A stretch of 64,000 nt of DNA. Origin: Methanolobus psychrotolerans (GTDB taxonomy: Archaea; Halobacteriota; Methanosarcinia; Methanosarcinales; Methanosarcinaceae). Within the stretch, counting starts at the first letter, position 1. Every line of letters starts with the position of its first letter. The notes under the pieces were generated by a model that worked only from the letters and a program-made list of their open reading frames with translations, had not been told where the DNA came from and searched no databases. The stretch is from the NCBI RefSeq assembly GCF_002243045.1, contig NZ_MBKP01000008.1, forward strand, positions 32,694 to 96,693, read 5' to 3'. A program made the position numbers and the translations under genes. This document shows positions 17,108-26,373 of the stretch, in pieces.

Positions 17108-17905
17108 TCACGCCTTTACGGTATCATTGTGCCTGTGGAATTCGCCTTTTCCACCAAGCTTTTCGATAGTTTCGATGGCTGCTGTTGCAGACTTCTTCAA
17201 TACGGATTCGGCTTTCTTATAGTCAGGAGCTATCACCTTTATGCGATATCTTGGAGCACCGGTATAACTGATGTCTACTCTGATCCCTTCTTCCTCAATG
17301 CTATTTCCAGCTTCAAGGGCTTCCTTAATAATCTCTATCCCATCGGGGAGATAGCAGTTGAGGTCTATGAATCCTGCGATATCTACAAAAGGCAATTTGA
17401 TGTTGTGCTGAGCGACCTTGACAATACTGGTGACAAGTTTTTTCTTCATCTTTAATTCATTGAAAGCATCCTCTGCATTAATGACCGCTTCTTCAAATGC
17501 GGAATGAAGACTTCCAAAACTTTCCAGCAACTTGAGCTTGACCTTATCCATCTCTTCTTCGCTGGTTCCAGTTTCCTCTGCAACGAACTGAAGCCATTTG
17601 AATGCCTTCTGCTCGTTCTTCCAGTCCTGTATCTTTGCACGTTTCTGATGCTCGTTAACATCTTTAAGGGACAGATCAATGTGGCGGCGTGAAGTGTCTA
17701 CATTAAGAACTTTGCAGACTACTTTCTGACCTTCACGCACATGGTCTCTTACATATTTGACCCATCCGGCCTTAATCTCCGATATGTGGATAAAACCTTC
17801 CTTTCCATCGAATTCTTCAAGGGTTGTGTATGCACCGAAGTCCGTGACGTTCTTTACGGTACAAACAACAAAATCCCCGCTTTCGGGCCAACTATTGTCA
17901 TCCAT
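17108..17905 (-). CDS. Translation initiation factor aIF2 subunit alpha
   Basis: 265 residues. An N-terminal S1 RNA-binding domain (about 10-85: GDFVVCTVKNVTDFGAYTTL, KEGFIHISEI, GQKVVCKVLNVD, HIDLSLKDV), a helical domain (90-170) and a C-terminal alpha/beta domain, exactly the aIF2alpha layout. With the beta and gamma subunits it carries initiator tRNA to the ribosome. Start at ATG 17905. Flanked by rps27e upstream and nop10 downstream, the classical euryarchaeal order. Confidence 0.95.
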   Translation of the reverse strand: MDDNSWPESGDFVVCTVKNVTDFGAYTTLEEFDGKEGFIHISEIKAGWVKYVRDHVREGQKVVCKVLNVDTSRRHIDLSLKDVNEHQKRAKIQDWKNEQKAFKWLQFVAEETGTSEEEMDKVKLKLLESFGSLHSAFEEAVINAEDAFNELKMKKKLVTSIVKVAQHNIKLPFVDIAGFIDLNCYLPDGIEIIKEALEAGNSIEEEGIRVDISYTGAPRYRIKVIAPDYKKAESVLKKSATAAIETIEKLGGKGEFHRHNDTVKA

Positions 17906-17921
17906 TATAAATCACTTTTAT

Positions 17922-18101
<180 letters not shown>

Positions 18102-18106
18102 TTAAA

Positions 18107-18385
18107 TCACTCCGAAAAATCAAATTTCTTTGCTCTGAAGCATGGTCTCTGGTGTGCCTTGCCGCATTCTGAGCATCTGTATCTGAGCCATATCCTCTTT
18201 GTTGGTTTATCTCCACCAGGCACCTTTGAGAATTTACCACTGTTTCCAATTCCGCTCTGGCGTTTCTTCTGTCTCTCGATGTGCGTCAGTGACGATGCTT
18301 TTCCCTTCTTTACTCTCTCCACAACATGCTCGGTGTGTTTTTTGCAGGAAGGGCAATGTGTTCTGAATCTCTTTGGAATCTTCAT
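18107..18385 (-). CDS. rpl44e: Ribosomal protein eL42 (L44e)
   Basis: 92 residues: [20 protein letters not shown] then a basic middle ([18 protein letters not shown]) and a second zinc knuckle [20 protein letters not shown], diagnostic for L44e. ATG 18385 is chosen over the upstream GTG (18394), because AAGGTGA is spaced five bases before the ATG. Large-subunit protein near the E site. The gene sits directly downstream of gins51 in the cluster. Confidence 0.95.
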   Translation of the reverse strand: MKIPKRFRTHCPSCKKHTEHVVERVKKGKASSLTHIERQKKRQSGIGNSGKFSKVPGGDKPTKRIWLRYRCSECGKAHQRPCFRAKKFDFSE

Positions 18386-18414
18386 TATCTTCACCTTGAT
18401 AAGTTGGATACTTT

Positions 18415-19122
18415 CTATAGGATCATTTGCGCGACGTTCCGTTTGATAAGTCCTTTTGCATTAAGGGCAGGTAAAACGATAACATCTTCGCCATGTAATG
18501 TGTAATTGCGATTATCCATAGCCTTGAAAGTAGGCAGGTCCTCCAGTATTCGCACAACAACGAATTCTTTATTTATATTACTTTTGCCTATTTGCTCTTT
18601 ACTACTTCTATCATCCACATGACTGATACCTATCTGCTGGTCACCTTCATAAAGGTCTGCTTGCACATTCTCTTTTTGCTGGGCACCTATATTATTCTTG
18701 TCTATGCCTAGTTTAACATGCTTCGCTTTATTTATCAGTGCCTGTGGATCCAATATCGGCTCAAGTGATTCCTTGCGTGCTGTATTGATGGCTGAAAGTA
18801 CAGCATCGTATACTTTTCTTTCTTCAGGCAGCAGCTTGTTCATGTCCTGGGATGGGGACTTGCTGGAAAATGCATTGTTTGTTGCGCGGGTTACTATCTT
18901 CTTAAGGCGGCGTATAAATATCAATTCAACATCTGTGATTGCACTCTGTAATTCATCCTGAAGCATTTTTGACTCAACAGAGCGTGGATTGTTTATATTG
19001 ACTATCTCTTCTTCAAGCTCCTTTACGTATTTCTCCACATCCTGAAAAAATCCAGGATGCAGCGACTTGAGTGCTGAGCTGCTTTCTTCTCTAAGTATAT
19101 TCTTCAGTTCAGTGCGATCCAT
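18415..19122 (-). CDS. GINS complex subunit Gins51
   Basis: 235 residues from ATG 19122, preceded by GAGGTGTGG. The N-terminal A domain is helical ([19 protein letters not shown]...YVKELEEEI), followed by a low-complexity linker and a small beta-rich B domain at the C-terminus ([18 protein letters not shown]...[20 protein letters not shown]). A-then-B order is that of archaeal Gins51. GINS couples MCM helicase with primase and polymerase at the fork. It overlaps the 3' end of priS by 14 bases, the arrangement usual in Euryarchaeota. Confidence 0.88.
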   Translation of the reverse strand: MDRTELKNILREESSSALKSLHPGFFQDVEKYVKELEEEIVNINNPRSVESKMLQDELQSAITDVELIFIRRLKKIVTRATNNAFSSKSPSQDMNKLLPEERKVYDAVLSAINTARKESLEPILDPQALINKAKHVKLGIDKNNIGAQQKENVQADLYEGDQQIGISHVDDRSSKEQIGKSNINKEFVVVRILEDLPTFKAMDNRNYTLHGEDVIVLPALNAKGLIKRNVAQMIL

Positions 19123-20284
19123 ATTCCGCCACACCTCTGCACATAAGATATACTGCGGCATACTCCGGTACTTCCTGTATGCCTTCCTCAACCATGAGGT
19201 CCTCTCCTTTCATCTGCACAGCAAACGGTTTCATTACTTTTATTTTTACCGACTTGTCACTGAAAACAATTGCATCGTTTAAGGGTTCAAACTCTTCCAG
19301 TTCCTGGATTGTGAGCGCCGTGACCTTCATCCCCGATTTCCCGTGCAGTGATCCCGGGAGACGTATCAACCGTTTGATATCTGCGGTTACAGGCTCGTCA
19401 ACACATGCAGCCATCTGGGCGATACCTTGCTTAACTATTGTTTCCAGTATCTCCTTCTTAAAGTTACCAAGAGCATCCATCTTGCCTTTTCTCATGGATT
19501 CAACACGTGATTCATCCTGAAACAACTCTATGAGTTTCTCCGCCTTCTTCTCCCCAATTCCTTTGAACCCTGTAAGTATCTTAATAGCATCCTCATCTCT
19601 GGCAAGGGATGAGATGTATGATATGAGGTAGCGGTTGATTCTCCCACCCCATCCGCCTTCATCTTCGGATGGAAATACTGCCATTTTTGCAGATTCCGTT
19701 CCGGCATCCCCTGAAATCTCCTTTTTGGAGAATATCTTTTCAAGGTCAAGGCCTTTGGAACTAACATAATCCACAATTTCTCTTCTCTCTGCACTTCCCA
19801 GTGAAAGCACAGATTCGTCACTTATGTGGAAGTGATACCCCCTACCTCCGGAAAACACGGCATGGACTTCGTTTTCCCTAAATCCGAAATCCCCGGTTAG
19901 GAATTCAAGGAGTTTTAATGTCTCTTTTTTCCCTTTCTCAAGCATATCGGCATATGAATTAATGCTGCCGGGCAGATGGTCTGAATCAATATCAAATATA
20001 AGGTCTGCCTTTAACCAATTTTTTTCCTTCATCTTCGGAGCACCAGGGTACTCATAGTATGCAACAGAATAGTATGCATGTGCGGGGCCTATGCCTCTTA
20101 AATAATCATGAAGTTCTCCTTCTGATCCAAATGCGCGGTGCCTCTTCATAAAAGTATCCTGCTCACTGGTAAACTCAATGAATCCCCATTCCCTTGAGGC
20201 AAATTCAGGCGGCAGCCTTATGTCTGCCCGGAAATAGTATTTCTGGAATGCAGATACTATATATTGTCTTGTACTCTCATTCAT
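19109..20284 (-). CDS. priS: DNA primase small (catalytic) subunit PriS
   Basis: 391 residues. Catalytic aspartates D98 and D100 sit in LIFDIDSDH, and the nucleotide-binding motif SGGRGYHFH spans 145-153 with H151. VTADIKRLIRLPGSLHGKSGM is the third conserved block. Length is normal for archaeal PriS. It first in a minus-strand operon with gins51 and the ribosomal genes; the large subunit PriL is not in the window. The intergenic gap to the divergent RqcH gene is under 100 bases. Confidence 0.95.
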   Translation of the reverse strand: MNESTRQYIVSAFQKYYFRADIRLPPEFASREWGFIEFTSEQDTFMKRHRAFGSEGELHDYLRGIGPAHAYYSVAYYEYPGAPKMKEKNWLKADLIFDIDSDHLPGSINSYADMLEKGKKETLKLLEFLTGDFGFRENEVHAVFSGGRGYHFHISDESVLSLGSAERREIVDYVSSKGLDLEKIFSKKEISGDAGTESAKMAVFPSEDEGGWGGRINRYLISYISSLARDEDAIKILTGFKGIGEKKAEKLIELFQDESRVESMRKGKMDALGNFKKEILETIVKQGIAQMAACVDEPVTADIKRLIRLPGSLHGKSGMKVTALTIQELEEFEPLNDAIVFSDKSVKIKVMKPFAVQMKGEDLMVEEGIQEVPEYAAVYLMCRGVAEYGSH

Positions 20285-20381
20285 CTGATGCCTGTATCTC
20301 CTCGCTGGAACTCATGATCTGGTATTAATCTATTTAATGCGTCATAAACCTTATAGTCACCATCTACATTATAGTCCACGC

Positions 20382-22376
20382 ATGAAGAAGGAAATGACAA
20401 GTGCTGATGTGGCTGCCCTTGCACTTGAGCTTAGCTCTGGTGAGACATCTATCATTGATGCCAAGATAGCTAAAATATACCAGCCAGCAACAGATGAGAT
20501 CAGGATTAACCTTTTTGTTTATAATAAAGGCAGGGATAACCTTGTAATCGAGGCCGGAAAGCGAGCCCATATGAGTCAGCATCTCCGTCTCAGTCCTAAG
20601 CTTCCGCAGTCATTCCCGATGCTGCTCAGAAAACACATAATGGCAGGACGCATCACATTTGTCAAACAGTATGACTTTGACAGAATACTGGAGATTGGTA
20701 TTGTACGTGGTGGTGTGAACACTGTTCTTGTTGTAGAATTATTCTCTCCGGGAAACATTGTTCTTCTGGATTCGGAACGAAATATTATACTGCCTATGAA
20801 GCCTGTGACCTTCAAAGGGAGAAGGATACGCAGTGGGGAGGTCTATCAGTATCCTGAAGCCCAGATAAGTCCGGTGGATGCAGGAGTTGAGGACCTTGAA
20901 AAAGTATTCTCCATCTCAGATGCAGATGTCGTGAGGACCATTGCTACCAGATTCAATCTGGGTGGTGTCCTTGCTGAAGAGGTATGTGCAAGATCAGGTA
21001 TCAATAAGGCCCAAGTCGCAAAGGATGTGGGTCCAGATGGTATCGCAGCTATCATTGCCGCATTAAAGGATGTATTCTCACCTCTTCTGTCGGGAACCCT
21101 GAAGCCATGCGTGGTCAAAAAAGATGTCAAAGGGGAGATGCAGGTATTTGATGTGCTTCCTTTTGAGCTTGGCATTTACAGGGATTATGAAAAAGAGTTT
21201 TTTTCCACATTCAATGCTGCTCTTGATGCCTCCTTTGGGAAAATGTCCGCGGAATCTGTGCAGGAGCAGGCTACAGCAGTCAAAAAGGAAAAAGTCGATA
21301 TATTTGAACGCAGGCTCCACAAACAGCAGGAAGCAATCGAGAACTTCGGGAAGGATGCTGAGAAGCAGACCCAGGTGGCAGAAAAGATATATGCATATTA
21401 CGTTGAAATCGAATCGATACTCGGTGTTCTTAATCAAGCCCGCTCAAAGGGTTATTCATGGGATGAGATTAAGTCCGTTCTCAAAAAGGCAAAGGACAAT
21501 GTTCATGCAGCAAAGTGGATAGTGAGCATTGACTCTGCGGCTGGGAATATTGTCCTTGATCTTGATGGTACAAAAGCTACTATAGACATCAAATTGACCA
21601 TTCCTCAGAATGCCCAGGTTTATTATGATAAGGCTAAAAAACTTACCCGGAAAAAGGATGGGGCCCTGAAGGCCATAGAGGATACGAAAATTGCAATGCA
21701 AAAGAGGGAGAAAAAAGTATCAGACAAGAGAAAGGTCAATACAAAGAAATATTGGTACGAGCGCTACAGGTGGTTCATGTCCTCAGATGGCTTCCTGGTG
21801 GTTGCAGGAAGGGATGCTGATAGTAATGAGGAACTTGTGAAGAAATACATGGAAAAGCGTGATGTGGTTTTCCACACGCAGGCCGCAGGTGCTCCTATCA
21901 CAATTATCAAAACCCAGGGCAATGATGTGCCGGAACAGACTCTGCAGGAAACTGCACAGTTTGTGGTGTCTTATTCAAGTGTCTGGAAATCCGGGCAGTT
22001 CAGTGGTGATTGTTACTGGATAAAGCCTGAGCAGGTATCAAAAACACCAGAATCAGGCGAGTATCTTAAAAAAGGTTCCTTCGTTATCCGTGGTGAGCGA
22101 AATTACTTCCGGGATGTGCCAGTAGGTGTGGCCATTGCCCTTCAGCTTGAAGGTAATACTCGGGTTATAGGAGGGCCGTTGTCTGCTGTCAGCAAATATG
22201 GGCAACATGTTGTGGAGGTGGCTCCGGGCAAGTTCAACCAGAATGACGTAGCGAAAAAGATATACAAAATATACGTCGATAAATTAAAGGAATCCAATTT
22301 TGTAAAACAAATTGCTTCCCCTGACAAGATATCAATGATGCTCCCACCAGGTGAATCTGATATCAAGGGGCAGTAA
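20382..22376 (+). CDS. rqcH: RqcH/NEMF (Rqc2) family ribosome quality-control protein
   Basis: 664 residues from ATG 20382. An NFACT-N domain (about 1-190, MTSADVAALALEL... and MSQHLRLSPKLPQSFPMLLRKH), a long helical coiled-coil region (about 270-440) and an NFACT-R/DUF814 domain (YWYERYRWFMSSDGFLVVAGRDA...) in the 460-570 range. Family members bind 60S/50S subunits with stalled peptidyl-tRNA and recruit tRNA for C-terminal tailing. The start follows the usual MKKEMTS N-terminus; upstream codons of the open frame are probably not translated. Pelota follows 57 bases later. Confidence 0.88.
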   Translation: MKKEMTSADVAALALELSSGETSIIDAKIAKIYQPATDEIRINLFVYNKGRDNLVIEAGKRAHMSQHLRLSPKLPQSFPMLLRKHIMAGRITFVKQYDFDRILEIGIVRGGVNTVLVVELFSPGNIVLLDSERNIILPMKPVTFKGRRIRSGEVYQYPEAQISPVDAGVEDLEKVFSISDADVVRTIATRFNLGGVLAEEVCARSGINKAQVAKDVGPDGIAAIIAALKDVFSPLLSGTLKPCVVKKDVKGEMQVFDVLPFELGIYRDYEKEFFSTFNAALDASFGKMSAESVQEQATAVKKEKVDIFERRLHKQQEAIENFGKDAEKQTQVAEKIYAYYVEIESILGVLNQARSKGYSWDEIKSVLKKAKDNVHAAKWIVSIDSAAGNIVLDLDGTKATIDIKLTIPQNAQVYYDKAKKLTRKKDGALKAIEDTKIAMQKREKKVSDKRKVNTKKYWYERYRWFMSSDGFLVVAGRDADSNEELVKKYMEKRDVVFHTQAAGAPITIIKTQGNDVPEQTLQETAQFVVSYSSVWKSGQFSGDCYWIKPEQVSKTPESGEYLKKGSFVIRGERNYFRDVPVGVAIALQLEGNTRVIGGPLSAVSKYGQHVVEVAPGKFNQNDVAKKIYKIYVDKLKESNFVKQIASPDKISMMLPPGESDIKGQ

Positions 22377-22433
22377 TGGACTTTATATTTTATCCGTACA
22401 CTGAGTAGAATAAAAATATCCGAAGGTGTTACA

Positions 22434-23474
22434 ATGAGGGTGGTAAAAAGATATTTGAAAGGCAGAGAAGGTGAAATAACACTTGTTCCTGAAACACTGG
22501 ATGACCTATGGCACCTGAAGTATATTATCGAGAAAGGTGACTTCGTTTTTGCCCTGACCAAACGAAAAGCTGATGCTGTTGCTGACAAGCTTAGGCCGGA
22601 AAAGGTCGAGAAAAAGAATGTGAGGCTTGGCATTAGGGTAGAGGAACTTGAGTTTCACAGATTTTCAAATCGCCTGAGAATACACGGTCTTATTGAACAG
22701 GGGATGGATGCTGGTCATTATCATACTTTCAATGTGGAGGAAGGCCTTGATCTTTCTATTACAAAGACCTGGAAAAAAGACCAGCTCGAACGTATCGATG
22801 AAGCAGAGGCAAGTTCAAAACGCCCGAAAGTTGTCATAGTTGCCATTGAAGAGGGGGATGCAGATATCGGTCTTGTGCGCCACTATGGTATAGAGGTATA
22901 TTCTCATATAAGTCAGTCCTCTGGAAAGGGCGAAGGCTCTCTCAGGGATGTATTCTTTCAGGAAATTGCCGGGCACCTCATCCATGCGGCATCAGAGTCT
23001 GAAGCTATTGTAGTTGCAGGTCCTGGATTTACAAAAGAGGATTTCCTTAAATACCTGCAGCCCAAAGAACCAGAGTTGTTCTCAAGAATCGTTACTGAAG
23101 ATACGTCTTCCATTGGAATGTCCGGTTTCCAGGAGGTATTGAGGCGCGGGGCAGTTGATCGTATAATGGAAGAATCACGTATTGCCCGTGAGTCCCGTCT
23201 GATGGACGAGTTACTCAAGCAAATAGCCATAGATGGTAAGGTTGCCTATGGTATCGAAGAAGTAAAAATAGCCCTTGATTATGGCTCTATCGAGACGCTT
23301 CTTGTGGCCGATGAAATGTTGAGGATGGAACGTGAAAAGGGTGGTATTGACTCTTTTTTACAGGAAGTGGAGAATACGCAGGGTAAAATAGTTGTTTTCA
23401 GTACAATATTTGAGCCAGGCCAGAAATTGCTTGCACTTGGTGGTATTGCTGCACTGCTGCGTTTCAAGATATAA
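22434..23474 (+). CDS. pelA: mRNA surveillance protein Pelota (Dom34)
   Basis: 346 residues with the full Pelota plan: N-terminal Sm-like domain (MRVVKRYLKGREGEITLVPE, DDLWHLKYIIEKGDFV), a central eRF1-2-like domain (VVIVAIEEGDADIGLVRHYG) and a C-terminal eRF1-3-like domain. With aEF1alpha and ABCE1 it recognises and splits stalled ribosomes. It follows the RqcH gene closely and in the same direction, so rescue and nascent-chain tailing factors are likely co-expressed. Confidence 0.95.
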   Translation: MRVVKRYLKGREGEITLVPETLDDLWHLKYIIEKGDFVFALTKRKADAVADKLRPEKVEKKNVRLGIRVEELEFHRFSNRLRIHGLIEQGMDAGHYHTFNVEEGLDLSITKTWKKDQLERIDEAEASSKRPKVVIVAIEEGDADIGLVRHYGIEVYSHISQSSGKGEGSLRDVFFQEIAGHLIHAASESEAIVVAGPGFTKEDFLKYLQPKEPELFSRIVTEDTSSIGMSGFQEVLRRGAVDRIMEESRIARESRLMDELLKQIAIDGKVAYGIEEVKIALDYGSIETLLVADEMLRMEREKGGIDSFLQEVENTQGKIVVFSTIFEPGQKLLALGGIAALLRFKI

Positions 23475-23993
23475 GTAAGTTTCAAGTAATGTTTCTGATC
23501 AGTCGGATTTGATACGTTACTTATTTTAAACGAAGGCAACATTATATTCTATGCTGTTATATAATCTTTTCGGGTCTGTTTTGTGTGGTTTGTACACAAC
23601 AGTTCGAAAGATTGCTATTTGTGTTTATATATTTGTACTGTAATGAATTTTTAACATCTACTAGGTTTTTTTTAGTGTTTTAACACAAAAAAAGGTTTAT
23701 CTATACTTTATATCTTTTTTCAAGCTATTTAAACGGTTTATTTCGTAAATAAACTCTCTTTTTTTATTATCCCATTTTGTAATAATCAAAAATGATATAT
23801 ACTTCTATTCTAAAGTCCTTATCTGGAGGTGAAATTGGTAACACTTGAAGGAGGTAGCAAGCAGTTACAGTATTTACAAAATTCGATGGAGATAATATTT
23901 CTGGCAGTTTATTTAAAGTCAGTATAAACAGTTATAATACAATCAAAATTAATTAACAGTTATATAATACTTATATTAGGGAAGTGATATACT
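23475..23993. other. Long AT-rich intergenic/leader region before the acetate-transporter-family gene
   Basis: 519 bases with many T- and A-runs between pelota and the gene at 23994. AT-rich TATA-like stretches occur around 23620-23640, 23700-23715 and 23960-23975. A consensus-quality ribosome-binding site (GGAGGTG, 23826-23831 area) heads a 30-codon open frame described separately. Such a long upstream region suggests complex regulation. Confidence 0.5.
23835..23927 (+). CDS. Possible 30-codon leader peptide
   Basis: GGAGGTG, an excellent match to the anti-Shine-Dalgarno, lies three to four bases before TTG at 23835, which opens a 30-codon frame (LVTLEGGSKQLQYLQNSMEI...) closing with TAA at 23925-23927, 66 bases ahead of the transporter gene. 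The product would have a polar first half and a hydrophobic second half. It resembles no known protein to me. It could be a small protein, a leader peptide or a chance frame. Confidence 0.3.
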   Translation: MVTLEGGSKQLQYLQNSMEIIFLAVYLKSV

Positions 23994-24554
23994 ATGGAAG
24001 GAGAAATTACAATTAAAGATACTACTGCAAGTCCTGCCCCACTGGGCTTCTTCGGTCTAGGATTTGCAGCTACATTCCTTGGATTAATGGTAATGGGAAT
24101 ATTCGCTGATTCTGTAATGGTTGTTTCAACGGCAATATTCCTGGGTGGATTTGCTCAGTTGATTGCCAGCCTTGAACTCTGGAAAAAAGGAGACACTTTT
24201 GGTGCATCTGCATTCGGTGCATTTGCTCTGTTCTGGTTCTCCTGGGCATTTATCCAGATAGCTACATCAATAGGAATGTTTGGCGGAATAATGCCTGCTA
24301 TGAGTTCAGCAGCAGGTTTCTGGTACCTTATAATATGGGGTATCATAGCAACACTATTGACTATCGTAACCTTTAAGATCGGCGTAAAGGCAATAATCTT
24401 GACCTTCATACTGTTGGACCTTACTTTCTTCAGCATTGCTCTTGTTGGCGGAATGGTTGCAGGGATAATAACCCTTCTCCTTGGTCTTGCTTCACTCTAC
24501 ACTGCAATCGCATTGATAATGGATGAAGTCGGTAAGATAAAGCTGCCATACTAA
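23994..24554 (+). CDS. GPR1/FUN34/YaaH (AceTr) family membrane transporter
   Basis: 186 residues with six hydrophobic helices. The N-terminal signature SPAPLGFFGLGFAATFLG corresponds to the NPAPLGL motif of the acetate/succinate transporter family (SatP, Gpr1), and GGFAQLIASLELWKKGDTFGASAFG is a second family hallmark. In methylotrophic methanogens its role is unproven; acetate uptake for biosynthesis is likely. It has a long upstream region and a strong terminator downstream, so it is a single-gene transcript. Confidence 0.9.
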   Translation: MEGEITIKDTTASPAPLGFFGLGFAATFLGLMVMGIFADSVMVVSTAIFLGGFAQLIASLELWKKGDTFGASAFGAFALFWFSWAFIQIATSIGMFGGIMPAMSSAAGFWYLIIWGIIATLLTIVTFKIGVKAIILTFILLDLTFFSIALVGGMVAGIITLLLGLASLYTAIALIMDEVGKIKLPY

Positions 24555-24579
24555 GGACATGAATATTTTAGCATAAAAG

Positions 24580-24606
24580 GCCGGCAATATGCCGGCAAAA
24601 CTTTTT
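24580..24606 (+). terminator. Hairpin terminator after the AceTr-family gene
   Basis: GCCGGC (24580-24585), loop AATAT, GCCGGC (24591-24596), then a T-run CTTTTT (24601-24606). Six perfect GC-rich pairs followed by T residues, 25 bases after the stop codon. Confidence 0.75.
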
Positions 24607-24804
24607 AGATATTTGTGCAGAATCTATGTATTCTTGTTTAACGGATGCACAAAGCGGCTATATTGAAAAAAAGTTTAATAACTTCAGCCGTGCGATTTTT
24701 CAATTATCCTATATATCCTTCTGATAGCTTATATTTATTTTAAACCAACGTTCACTTTGCTGATAGACGTGCCTCTCTTTTTATAAATACAGTCTTTTGA
24801 ATCA

Positions 24805-25677
24805 TTAACACATACGTATGGCTCTTTCCGTTGACTCGATATGTATAAGTTCCTTTCCGTCCATGTAGATGTGCATAACTCCTCCAGATTCCGAAACAGT
24901 TATTGCAATAGAAACCGTATCTCTGGTAATTGCAGCAGCCGATACGTGGCGGCCTCCAAGGCCTTTTTCAACAGAAATGTCTCTTGCGTCTACATCCAGG
25001 TATCTTCCGGCAGCCTCTATTTTCCCTTCTTCCGATATGATAAAAACGCCGTCAAGCTGAGCAAACTCTTTAACGGATTCCCAATTTTTCTTATCCAGTA
25101 TGTTTCTGTCTTCATCTTTCTGCCCTGTATATGGATTCAGGATCATCTGGTGTGAGCGTATCATGACTTCTTCAGCATCGCCCACAATGAATGCCGTACC
25201 TATCTGTTTGCTTTCGCGTCCTGTATTTGAAATATCAAAAGCCACTTTTAGTACTGCACGCAGTATGTCTGAAGAGATCCTTTCTTCACACTCCGCCAAT
25301 TTTTTCACAAGATGATTGTCAGCAAGATTGTGGACAATAATAGCATATGAGTCCTTGCTTTCTATTATTCCGACCACTGTGCCTTCTTCAATTTCTTCCA
25401 TCATAAACTCGATAGCTGAGATGTTTTCTACGTATTCTGTTTTCCCTGCAGCCTGCTGACCTATCTTATCCAGTGTTTCTTTGAAATGCTCTTCCTTTGT
25501 CTTGCTGCTTGTCACCAGGTGATCAATAAGGTTCTTTTGCTTGCGGATCGCAAAATATACTGGTATAGATGTCTCTATCTTACCAAAAAACACCTCGCCT
25601 GATATTATGATGGCCGTAGACTTCAGTCTTTCTGCAAGCCTTACAGCAGCGTTGACTACTAGCTCTGTACTGTCCAA
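24805..25677 (-). CDS. dacZ: Diadenylate cyclase (DacZ type, c-di-AMP synthase)
   Basis: 290 residues. An N-terminal alpha/beta domain (1-120) precedes a DisA_N/DAC domain (about 125-275). The DAC motifs read LDGVFII and GLGGRHVSAAAITRDT, corresponding to the canonical DGA and RHR elements with substitutions common in archaeal forms (V for A, V for the second R). It makes cyclic di-AMP from two ATP; the second messenger governs osmotic and potassium homeostasis in other organisms. The start is TTG 25677, supported by GAGGGGAT a few bases upstream. Divergent from thpR. Confidence 0.85.
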   Translation of the reverse strand: MDSTELVVNAAVRLAERLKSTAIIISGEVFFGKIETSIPVYFAIRKQKNLIDHLVTSSKTKEEHFKETLDKIGQQAAGKTEYVENISAIEFMMEEIEEGTVVGIIESKDSYAIIVHNLADNHLVKKLAECEERISSDILRAVLKVAFDISNTGRESKQIGTAFIVGDAEEVMIRSHQMILNPYTGQKDEDRNILDKKNWESVKEFAQLDGVFIISEEGKIEAAGRYLDVDARDISVEKGLGGRHVSAAAITRDTVSIAITVSESGGVMHIYMDGKELIHIESTERAIRMC

Positions 25678-25812
25678 ATTATCCCCTCAGTTTTATATCA
25701 ACGATAAAACTATTAAAACATAATATATTATATATCACGTTTTTATAAATAAAACTTCTTCAGTAGCGTTATTAATTTAAGTATCCACTATAAATGATAA
25801 TTGGTGATATGT

Positions 25813-26358
25813 TTGGTGCGAGCATTTGTTGCAGTTGATCTCTCTGGTGAGTTACATGATAAAATTGCTGATGTCCAATCAAAGTTCAACGATTTCAAGT
25901 TCAAGTTTGTAGATCCGCATATAGTACATATTACCATGAAGTTTCTGGGTGACGTGCCCGATGATATGATCTCTGGTATTTCCAGTGCCCTTGACCTGGT
26001 AAAGTGTGAACCTTTCGAAGCACATGTCAAAGGAGTTGGTGTTTTTCCAAAGCCGAAGTTCGCCAAGGTCCTATGGTTGGGCTGCAATGGTAATTTTGAT
26101 AAACTGTATGAATCAATCAACAGTTCGCTTTCTTCATTTGATTTCGAACGGAATCTTCATAGTTTCAATGCCCATGCAACGTTAGCCAGGGTAAAGTATC
26201 TTCCAAAAAAGAAAAAAGCAGAGTTTTTGGAGTTGCTCGAAGAACTGGCCGATATAGATATGGGAACTATGACGGTTGATGCCCTGAAGCTAAAAAAGAG
26301 CACTCTGAGTCCATATGGTCCTGTTTACGAGACCCTTCATGAAGTCAGCCTTAAATGA
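25813..26358 (+). CDS. thpR: RNA 2',3'-cyclic phosphodiesterase (ThpR/LigT)
   Basis: 181 residues of the 2H phosphoesterase superfamily with both catalytic HxT motifs: HITMKFLG and HATLARVK. It opens cyclic phosphodiester ends on RNA; LigT was first described as a 2'-5' tRNA ligase. TTG at 25813 gives the family-typical start MVRAFVAVDLS, with GGTGAT at 25803-25808 at suitable spacing; GTG 25816 is the alternative. Its 3' end converges on apbE. Confidence 0.88.
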   Translation: MVRAFVAVDLSGELHDKIADVQSKFNDFKFKFVDPHIVHITMKFLGDVPDDMISGISSALDLVKCEPFEAHVKGVGVFPKPKFAKVLWLGCNGNFDKLYESINSSLSSFDFERNLHSFNAHATLARVKYLPKKKKAEFLELLEELADIDMGTMTVDALKLKKSTLSPYGPVYETLHEVSLK

Positions 26359-26373
26359 GTTTCCGGTTTTTGA

